A DNA stretch of 64,000 bases, from positions 23,631 through 87,630 of the forward strand of contig JAJYXB010000012.1 of assembly GCA_021791195.1 (NCBI GenBank). The letters are read 5' to 3'. Below are positions 49,170-58,600 of this stretch, piece after piece. Below the pieces are notes generated by a model that did not search any database, was not told the DNA's origin, and was given only the letters and a program-made list of their open reading frames with translations. Numbering within the stretch: position 1 is the first letter of the stretch; each line of letters begins with the position of its first letter. Origin of the DNA: Actinomycetes bacterium (lineage in GTDB: Bacteria > Actinomycetota > Thermoleophilia > BMS3ABIN01). Made by a program: the position numbers and the translations under genes.

Positions 49170-51284
49170 TTGTCTGAATTTTTATACAACCACGGGGTGG
49201 TGATCGCGATCGTTTGCGCCCTGGCGGCGATCGCCTACAGCACCATTCTGATCTGGTGGGTGCTGAAACTGCCTGCCGGAAACGAGAAGATGCAGGAGAT
49301 TGCCGGGGCTATTCAGGAGGGCGCCAAAGCTTACCTCAACAGGCAGTACCGCACGATCGCCATGGTCGGCGTCGTCGTCTTCGCCGTACTGCTGATCTTC
49401 CTGGGCTACAACTCCGGTTGGGATATCGGCGTCAAGACATCGGTCGCGTTCCTGGTGGGCGCCGTTCTTTCGGGCACCACCGGCTACATCGGCATGATGG
49501 TTTCCGTGCGCGCCAACGTGCGTACCGCTGAGGCGGCCCGCGGCGGTCTGAAATCCGCCATGCTCGTCGCCTTCCGCGGCGGCTCGGTCACCGGCCTGCT
49601 GGTCGTCGGCCTGGCGTTGCTGGGCGTGGCCGGCTATTTCGCCGCCATGGGCGCTTCGGCGCTGGACGTCAAGAACCTCATCGGGCTTGGTTTTGGCGGC
49701 AGCCTCATCAGTGTCTTCGCCCGGCTGGGCGGCGGCATCTACACCAAGGGCGCCGACGTCGGCGCCGACCTGGTGGGCAAGGTGGAGGCAGGCATTCCCG
49801 AGGATGACCCGCGCAATCCGGCGGTCATCGCTGACAACGTCGGCGACAACGTCGGCGACTGCGCCGGCATGGCGGCCGACCTGTTCGAGACCTACGCCGT
49901 CACGGCCGTCGCCGTCATGCTGCTGGGCTCGCTGGTGTTCGCCCACGCGACCGGTCCGGTGCAGCAGCGGGCGCTGATCTACCCGCTGGTGCTGGGCGGC
50001 GTTTCCATCATCGCCTCCATCATCGGCACGTTCTTCGTCCGGGTGGGCAAGAACGAGGGCATCATGGCCGCCCTCTACAAAGGCCTCATCGCCGCCGGCG
50101 TTCTGGCCGCGATCGCCTTCTACCCGATCACCAAATGGATGATGAGTGAAGCGGCTTCGTACGACAACACCTCTGTCAACAAGCTCTTCCTCTGTTCGAT
50201 CATCGGCCTGCTGGTCACCGGCGCCATCGTGATCATCACCGAGTACTTCACGGCGGCAAAGTATAACCCGGTCAAGCATATCGCTTCCGCTTCACAGACA
50301 GGCCACGCCACCAACATCATCGCCGGTCTGGCGGTGAGCATGAAGTCCACGGCCCTGCCCGTGCTCTTCATCGCCGGCGGCATCCTGGCCGCCAACTGGG
50401 CGGCTGGCCCTTACGGCATCGCTATCGCCGTCATGGCGCAGCTGTCGATGACCGGCATCATCGTCGCCATCGACTCCTACGGTCCCATCACTGACAACGC
50501 CGGCGGCATCGCCGAGATGGCCGAGCTGCCGGACGAGGTCCGCGGTGTCACCGATCCGCTGGACGCGGTGGGCAACACCACCAAGGCTGTTACCAAGGGC
50601 TATGCCATCGGCTCCGCCGCGCTGGCCGCCGTGGTCCTGTTCTCATCCTACGCGCAGGACTTAAGCGATCATCTCGGCATCGCGCGCGATGCTCTTGACC
50701 AGTCATTCACGCTGTCAAGCGCTCCCATCATCGTCGGCCTCTTCATCGGCGGTCTGCTGCCGTTCATCTTCGCCGCCATGTGCATGGAGGCTGTCGGCAC
50801 GGCCGGCGGCCAGGTGGTCGAAGAGGTTCGCCGCCAGTTCCGGGAGATCCCCGGCATCATGGAGGGCACCGGCAAGCCTGAGTATGGCAAGTGCGTCGAC
50901 ATCGTCACCAAGTCCGCACTGCGGCAGATGATGGTTCCGGCGCTGATCCCGATCCTGACGCCGATCGTCATCGGTGTAGGCCCGCGCCTGCTGGGCAATG
51001 GTCAGCTGGGCTACGAGATGCTCGGCGGACTGCTGGTCGGCACCATCGTCACCGGCCTGTTCCTGGCCATCTCGATGACCAGCGGCGGCGGCGCCTGGGA
51101 TAACGCCAAGAAGCTGATTGAGGATGGCGAGTACGGCGGCAAGGGCTCACCCGCCCATCAGGCCGCGGTTACCGGCGACACCGTCGGCGATCCCTACAAG
51201 GACACCGCCGGTCCCGCCATCAACCCGATGATCAAGGTGGTCAACATCGTCGCCCTGCTGATCGTCCCGTTCCTGGCGAAATAA
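49170..51284 (+). CDS. hppA: K+-independent membrane H+-translocating pyrophosphatase
   Basis: Hydrolyses pyrophosphate and pumps protons; about 16 membrane helices, 704 residues. The active-site run [20 protein letters not shown] and the downstream [19 protein letters not shown] are intact. GNTTKAVT carries Lys and Thr at the two positions that are Ala/Ala in K+-dependent enzymes, so this is the K+-independent, H+-pumping class. TTG start at 49170 preceded by AAAGGAGAGG. A strong terminator follows. The 227 bp before it show no gene and no clear promoter. Confidence 0.96.
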   Translation: MSEFLYNHGVVIAIVCALAAIAYSTILIWWVLKLPAGNEKMQEIAGAIQEGAKAYLNRQYRTIAMVGVVVFAVLLIFLGYNSGWDIGVKTSVAFLVGAVLSGTTGYIGMMVSVRANVRTAEAARGGLKSAMLVAFRGGSVTGLLVVGLALLGVAGYFAAMGASALDVKNLIGLGFGGSLISVFARLGGGIYTKGADVGADLVGKVEAGIPEDDPRNPAVIADNVGDNVGDCAGMAADLFETYAVTAVAVMLLGSLVFAHATGPVQQRALIYPLVLGGVSIIASIIGTFFVRVGKNEGIMAALYKGLIAAGVLAAIAFYPITKWMMSEAASYDNTSVNKLFLCSIIGLLVTGAIVIITEYFTAAKYNPVKHIASASQTGHATNIIAGLAVSMKSTALPVLFIAGGILAANWAAGPYGIAIAVMAQLSMTGIIVAIDSYGPITDNAGGIAEMAELPDEVRGVTDPLDAVGNTTKAVTKGYAIGSAALAAVVLFSSYAQDLSDHLGIARDALDQSFTLSSAPIIVGLFIGGLLPFIFAAMCMEAVGTAGGQVVEEVRRQFREIPGIMEGTGKPEYGKCVDIVTKSALRQMMVPALIPILTPIVIGVGPRLLGNGQLGYEMLGGLLVGTIVTGLFLAISMTSGGGAWDNAKKLIEDGEYGGKGSPAHQAAVTGDTVGDPYKDTAGPAINPMIKVVNIVALLIVPFLAK

Positions 51285-51325
51285 CACGGAAGTAACCCCG
51301 GGGCGACCCGGGTGGCAGGACACAG

Positions 51326-51357
51326 GCGGCACGAGCCGAGGCTCGTGCCGCTTTTTT
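51326..51357 (+). terminator. Rho-independent terminator after hppA
   Basis: A perfect 11-bp stem (51326-51336 with 51341-51351) around a CGAG loop is followed by six T (51352-51357). One of the strongest terminators in the window. Confidence 0.92.
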
Positions 51358-51506
51358 CGTGGTGCAGTCGTGATCGTGATGCACATCACAAACCGGTTGT
51401 GAGGCAGCTCATGCACGCGGCGCGTCAGGCGGGTATGCTAAGAATATGCTGTTAACAGGCGGTAGCGCGATAACCGCACGACAACGATTTGTTGAAGGAG
51501 GAAGAC

Positions 51507-51722
51507 ATGCCAGAGACTACAGATATCAGCGTGAGCGGCGAGAGCATCATCGGCGACGTCATCGAACAGATCCCGGGCGCGGCTGACGTGATCGAAAAAT
51601 ATTTCGGCAACGGCTGTTTCACCTGCCCCGGCATCCGCATGGAGTCGATCAACTTCGGCGCCACCATGCACGGCGTCAATGCCGAGGACGTGGTGGCGGA
51701 CCTGCGGGCGCTGCTTAAGTAA
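51507..51722 (+). CDS. DUF1858-type redox disulfide domain protein
   Basis: 71 residues from the ATG at 51507, which has AAGGAGG upstream (an upstream start at 51489 would overlap that site). SIIGDVIEQIPGAADVIEKY and NGCFTCPGIRMESI, with a CxxC pair, match the small domain often found beside or fused to hybrid-cluster and other redox enzymes of anaerobes. No such partner is adjacent. Last chromosomal-type gene before the mobile island. Confidence 0.8.
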   Translation: MPETTDISVSGESIIGDVIEQIPGAADVIEKYFGNGCFTCPGIRMESINFGATMHGVNAEDVVADLRALLK

Positions 51723-51794
51723 GCGCAGGGCCGTTCAGGGAACAATGCACCCGTAACCACCCTTGCGTCCGTTTCACCGAGGGGGTTACTAATA

Positions 51795-52407
51795 ATCCCG
51801 AGTAAACCCCCGGCTGTGCCGGGGGACTCACAGAGTTTGACGTTTCCGGGAAAATAGGAAAACCTCCCAGCCGTGAACCGCTCAAAGTTTACGGCAAAGG
51901 AGGTTTTCCATGAACGAGTTACCAAACTTATGTCACACAGCGTGGGATTGCAAGTATCACGTGGTCTGGATTCCGAAGTATCGCAGGAAGGTGATATACG
52001 GCGATCTCAGAAAGCACTTGGGAGAGGCCTTTAGGGAGCTGGCCAGGCGAAAAGAAAGCCTGATCGTGGAGGGGCATCTGATGGCGGATCACGTGCACAT
52101 GCTGATCGCGATTCCTCCCAAGTATGCCGTGTCGCAGGTGGTCGGTTTTATGAAAGGCAAAAGCGCGATTCACATCGCACGAAACTACTGCGGCAGGACG
52201 AAGAACTTCACCGGGCAGAACTTCTGGGCCAGGGGGTATTACGTCTCGACGGCGGGAAGAGACGAGGAGGTCGTCAGGGAATATATCCGCAGGCAGGAAG
52301 AGGAGGACAAGCGGCTGGACCAGCTGAACATGTTCAGGTAGACGGGTTTCTAACCGCTTTGAGCGGTTCACATTATCCAAGCCTCCGGCTTTGCCGGAGG
52401 TCATGAC
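51795..52407 (+). mobile_element. IS200/IS605-type insertion sequence (tnpA only)
   Basis: The left end has a hairpin with 8-bp arms (51807-51814/51818-51825) and the right end a hairpin 52382-52389/52393-52400, as expected for single-strand transposition. A 15-bp sequence at 51873-51887 is repeated inverted at 52357-52371. A single transposase gene lies between; there is no tnpB. Outer limits are approximate. It marks the left edge of the lower-GC island. Confidence 0.8.
51910..52341 (+). CDS. tnpA: IS200/IS605-family transposase (Y1 HUH)
   Basis: 143 residues. The HUH motif reads HVHMLI (about residues 60-65) and the catalytic Tyr is in VREYIRRQEEED. KYHVVWIPKYRRKV opens the family's fold. 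An AAGGAGG site precedes the ATG. Full length, apparently intact. Confidence 0.93.
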   Translation: MNELPNLCHTAWDCKYHVVWIPKYRRKVIYGDLRKHLGEAFRELARRKESLIVEGHLMADHVHMLIAIPPKYAVSQVVGFMKGKSAIHIARNYCGRTKNFTGQNFWARGYYVSTAGRDEEVVREYIRRQEEEDKRLDQLNMFR

Positions 52408-52600
52408 TATCAGCTGGGCGCTTATCGAATGGAGCGGTCAGTTAAATGTAATTCAGAACATCAAATTGACTCAGATCGTTGCCTATGATAGCTTCCGACC
52501 CAGCAGATAGGCAATTGGTAGGATTGCCGTTTCATAACTTTGCTTGACTCTGGTTCACTCCCGAGTGGGACAGAGTCAAGTCCAATCCCCAGGAGGAGTT

Positions 52601-55600
52601 ATGAGGGCATCCTTTAACGCTGGTTTTTCTGGTGGCGTCTTTATTCGCCGGCTTTTACTCATCTGTCTCCTCATCGCTATTTGCGTCGGTCCTTCCCTGC
52701 TCTCCAGCCCCCATGCACAGGCTTCAACCGCTGAGAGCGGGACTATTACCCAGTATACCGTCTGGACTACAGCTCAGAGCCCGTACGTTGTTTCTAACCT
52801 TACTATCGCCCAGGGGGCAACACTTTCGATTGACCCTGGCGTAATAGTTAAGTTTCAGAATTCAAGCTCGGGAATATCCGTTTCCGGGACACTCAATGCT
52901 TCGGATGTAGTCTTTACCTCCATCAAAGACGACAACCACGGTGGAGATACAAACGGAGATGGCGGTGCAACACTGCCTGCAGCCGGCGATTGGGGAACTA
53001 TTGGCTTTGCCTCGGGTGGATCCGGAACCATCAATGGCTGCGTTATTCTCTTCGGCGGCGCCAACTCTGCTTACGAGATCTGGCTAGGCTCTTCGCCCAC
53101 GATTGAAAACTCTGTAATAGGCAGCTCTCAAGGTGGTGGAGCTTTCTTGGCTGCAGGAAATCCCGCATTCACCGGTGACACCTTCTCAAACAACGGTGGT
53201 ATGGGCCTTGACTCTATGGCGGTGATTTCCACACTCTCAGGAAATACCTTTACCGGTAACAGCGGCGTCGCGGTTGAGCTGCCGGCCAGCATCGGCTCAG
53301 GTGTAAACAACAATACTTACTCCGGCAATACAAACGACGGCATGTATTTATCGGGAGACGTAACCGCACAATCAGACTGGTCTGGAACCAACAAACCGTA
53401 TGTGGTTGAAGGAGATAACAACAATAAGGATCTGGAAGTAAACGCGCCGCTTACGATCGAATCAGGCTCTGTCGTTAAATTTGATGCCTCACCGACCTCT
53501 TACACACACCTAGACGGGCTTCACGTAAATTCAAGTCTAAATGCTAACAACGTTGTTTTTACCTCATATAACGATGACAATCATGGCGGTGACACCAATG
53601 GAGACCACGGTGCAACCTTGCCTCAAGGGGGTGACTGGGGATCAATCGTTTTCAATCCGGGAAGCTCGGGGTCACTGAGTGGCTGCACTGTTCTTTTTGG
53701 CGGGGGCGCCGGAGCAGGTGAGATGGCCGTCAACTCCGCCTCGCCTACGATCATTAGCTCAACCTTTGCTTCAGCCAAGTACGATGGCGCCACCATAGCA
53801 AGTAACAGCAACCCGGCAATCAGCGGCAGCAGCTTCGCCAATAATGGTGCCATGGGCCTAGATTCCGCGACACCGCTTTCAACTTTCTCGGGAAACACCT
53901 TTACTTCCAACGGCGACGTCGCGGTCCAGATGCCGGCCAACATCGGCACCGGGGTAAACAACAATACCTACTCGGGGAATATGACCAACGCGATGCGCTT
54001 AACTGGATGGGTCACCAGCAGCTCCGATTGGGCGGAAACCAATTCGCCATATGTGCTTCAAGGTGACAACAACTATAAGGTAGTTAATGTAAACGCTCCT
54101 CTTACAATCGAGTCAGGTGCCGTCGTTAAGTTTCAAGCAATGACGCCCTCCTATACTTACGAAGAAAGCTTAGAGATTAATTCAAGCATAAGTGCGACTG
54201 GTGCGGTATTTACCTCATATTACGATGACAATCATGGCGGTGACACCGATCGAGATCACGGTGCAACCTTGCCTCAAGCGGGTAACTGGGGCTCAATCGT
54301 TTTTAATCCGGGAAGCTCGGGATCACTCAGCGGCTGCACTGTCCTGTTTGGCGGGGGCACCGGAGCAGCAGAGATTACCGTTAATTCCGCCTCACCCACC
54401 ATCGCAAACTCAGTCATCGCTTCTTCCAAGAGTGGCGGCGCTTACATCATAAATACCAGCAACCCGGCGATTAGCGGCAGCAGCTTCGCCAACAACGGCG
54501 GCGTCGGCCTTAACTCATCAGCGGCGCTTTCCACTCTCTCGGGCAATACCTTTACCGCCAACGGCGACGTCGCGGTTGAGATACCGGCCAACATCGGCAC
54601 TGGGGTAAATTCAAATTCTTATGGCGGCAACAAGGTTAATGCCATGTATCTCACCGGCGATGTTAATGCCCCATCGACATGGGCCGGTTCAAATGCACCG
54701 TATGTTTTAAATAATACGGTAAACGTTGATTCACCCCTGACAATTCAGTCGGGCGCAGTTGTAAAACTGGGCCAGCCATATCAAACAGGTATTAATGTCA
54801 ACAAACAGTTAATAGCCACCGGCACAGTCTTTACCTCCCTCAATGACGACGCCCATGGCGGTGACATCAACAACGACGGCGGGGCGACTTCCCCTCAGCC
54901 CGGTAACTGGGGCTCAATCGTTTTTAATCCGGGAAGCTCGGGATCACTCAGCGGCTGCACTGTCCTGTTTGGCGGGGGCACCGGCGCAGCAGAGATTACC
55001 GTCAATTCCGCCTCGCCCACCATCGCAAACTCAGTCATCGCTTCTTCTAAGAGTGGCGGCGCTTACATCATAAATACCAGCAACCCGGCGATTAGCGGCA
55101 GCAGCTTCGCCAACAACGGCGGCGTCGGCCTTGACTCCTTGGCGGTGCTTTCCACCCTCTCGGGGAACACCTTTACCGCCAACGGCGATGTCGCAGTTGA
55201 GATACCGGCCAACATCGGCACCGGCGTAAACAACAATACCTACTCGGGGAACAAGTATAACGCTATGCTTCTAACCGGCTGGGTCACAAGTAACTCCGAC
55301 TGGGAGGCAAACAATTCGCCATATGTACTTCAAGGTGACAACACGTATAAATTGGTTGACGTTAATGCCCCTCTTACAATCGAGTCAGGCTCCGTTGTTA
55401 AATTTGATGCCTCGCCGTCCTCCTATTCCAACCAGGACGGGCTTGACGTAAATTCAAGCCTAACTGCTAACAATGTGGTTTTTACATCCTTTAAAGACGA
55501 CGCCAATGGCGGTGACACCAACGGCGACGGTAGCTTGACAGCTCCTCAGCCCGGTGACTGGGGCTCAATCATTTTTAATCCGGGAAGCTCGGGATCGCTC

Positions 55601-58600
55601 AGCGGCTGCGCCATTCTTTACGGCGGGGGCACCGGCGATGGCGAGATCACCGCCAACTCCGCCTCACCGGCTATCACCAATTCGACCATCGCTTACGCCA
55701 AGTACGATGGGGCAGATCTTATAAACACTAGCAACTCGGCAATTAGCGGCGACACCTTCGCCAACAATGGTGCCATGGGTCTAGATTCCATGTGGGCCCT
55801 GTCCACTCTCTCGGGCAACACCTTTACTGCCAACGGCGACGTCGCGGTTGAGATGCCGGCCAACATCGGCACCGGGGTAAACAACAATACCTACTCGGGG
55901 AACAAGTATAACGGCATGCGCTTAACCGGAGATATTACAGGCAGTTCCGACTGGGCAAGCACCAATTCGCCTTACATTGTTCAAGGAGATAATAACAACA
56001 AGGATCTAGAAGTAGACGCGCCGCTTACGATCGAGTCAGGCTCCGTTGTTAAATTTGATGCCTCACCGACTTCTTATACCAATGAGGACGGGCTTAACGT
56101 AAATTCAAGTTTAAATGCTAACAACGTTGTCTTTACTTCGTATCATGATGATAGCTACGCCGGAGATACAAATGGCGACCGCGGTGCAACTTCCCCCGAG
56201 CCGGGTGACTGGAACGGAATTATTTATGCTGCGGGAAGTACCGGTGCCATTAGCAACTGCGTCATACGCTACGGCGGCGGTGTCACCAACGGTGAGTTTT
56301 ACATCAACTCTTCGCCGCAGCTGACCGGCAACGATATTAGCTACTCGCTTACAGCAGGTATCACAGTCGGCGCTGATGGCTCGCCACTGATCCATTACAA
56401 CGACATATACGCAAACAGTTTAGGCGTCGTTAATTATGGTGGAGCCAACCTGGATGTTACCTACAACTACTGGGGCTCGAAACACGGTCCCAAACCATAT
56501 GGCTTTGGCAACGGACTTGCTGGCTTGCTTACCGTCATCCCCTGGTCGGGTATTCCTTATACGCAGAGTGGTGCTCTTTATCAGTCCAAGCTGGGCATGG
56601 CCGATTACTGCGCCGTTTGCGGTGACCCCATCAACACCGCCACCGGCGCCTTTGTCTACCAGCACACCGACGTTAAGGTTCCCACCAAAGGGGTGCCGCT
56701 GGAGTTTGACCGCACATATAACTCCAACGACGCCTCAGACGGCGATCTGGGCTTCGGCTGGTCGTACAACTGGCAGATTAGCGTAAATCCGCTGGCAAAC
56801 GGCAACGTCACCGTCCTAAGAGGCGACGGCAGTCAGGACGTATTTACGCTCAACCCTGACGGCTCATATTCGCCGCCTTCTCTGGGCGTTCATGATACAT
56901 TGGTGAGGAACGCTGACGGGACTTTCAAGCTCACAACAAAAGATCAGATCACCTATAACTTTGACTTAAATAACGATCTTGCCAGCGAGGTATCAGAGAC
57001 CGGCCAGTCAACTACATTTGCCTATAACTCAAATCTGCAGCTGACAACCATTACCGAGCCTGCTGGCAGGACGCTGAGCCTCGCTCACGACGCAGTAACC
57101 GGGCGCATCACCCAGATCACCGATCCGAACGGTAAAACAATCGCTTTTGCCTACTCGGCGGCGGGTGACCTAACCTCAGTCACCGATCAAAACAGCGGGA
57201 CCACCAAATTTGCCTACGACTCAAACCATCACATCATCGGCGTCACCGACGCCGATAACCACACCCAGGCAAACAACACCTATGACGCCACCGGCAAGGT
57301 AACCAGCCAGACCGACGCCGAGGGCAAACTCATCACCTTTACGTACGACGCAACCAGTAACGTTACGACCATGACGCGCCAGATGGATCCAAACGATCAT
57401 TCCAAGGACCAGACCACCACTTTCTATTACGACTCCCAGTACCGTCTGATCAAAGAGACCGACCCTTACGGCAAAAGCACCACCTACACCTATGACGCTG
57501 CCGGTGACCGCGATACTGTTACTGACCGGCGCGGAACGATCACCAAACAGCTTTATGACCCCAGCGGCAACGTCACCGACATTTACAAGGCCTACGGGCT
57601 TCCCGGGCAGGAGCACACCAGCTTCACCTATAACGCCAAAAACCACCCCTTGAGCAAGACCGACCCCCTGGGACATACCACCACCTACACCTACGACAGC
57701 TCCGGCAGCTACCTGATGCAGGTCGCCTACCCCACGCTCACAAGCTACGACGCCGTCCAGTCAAGCTACACAGAGACCTTCACCTATAACCCGGACGGCA
57801 CCAGGGCCAGCTTTACCGACAAGAACGGCAACACAACCGGTTACGGCTACGATCAGTACGGCAACCTGAGCGCCCAGTACAAAAACACCAACAGGTCGCC
57901 TGCCGATCAGGTGACGCTTGCCTACGCTTATGACCCGATGGGCAGGAAGACCGGCGCTACGGACGCTAACGGCCACACCACCACCCTTGTCTACGACAAC
58001 CTGGGGAACCTGACCTCTCAGACCAAGCAGGTCAGCGATCCGGGCACCGGCCAGCTGGTGGACGTAACCACCCAGACCTCTTACGACGCCGCCGGCAACA
58101 AGACCCAGGTGATCGACGCTGATGGCAACAGCACCACTTACTCATATACCCCCATGAACCGCTTAAGTCAGGTTACCGACGCCCTGGGAGGCATCGTTCA
58201 GTACAGCTACGACGCCGCCGGCAACAAGACAGGCACAAAAGACAGGAACGGCAACTGGACTCATTTTGCCTTTGACCTAAACAACCGGATGGTCTCAGCT
58301 ACCGACCCGGAGAATAACGTCACCACGTACACCTACGACGAAGAGGGCAACCAGCTCTCAGTAAAAGATCCCCTGGGCAACACCAGCACCAAAACCTATG
58401 ACGGGATTGGCAGGGTTACAACGTCGAGCGTTCCCGATGTGGGCGGCGCTACCAGGACCACCAGCTTTACATATGACGCGGCCGACAACCTGCTGAGCAC
58501 GACTGATCCTTTGTCTCACGTAACCACCAATGCTTACGACGAGCTGGGGAGGCTAAAGTCAGTCACCGATCCTCTCGGAAATATCAGCTACACCGCTTAC

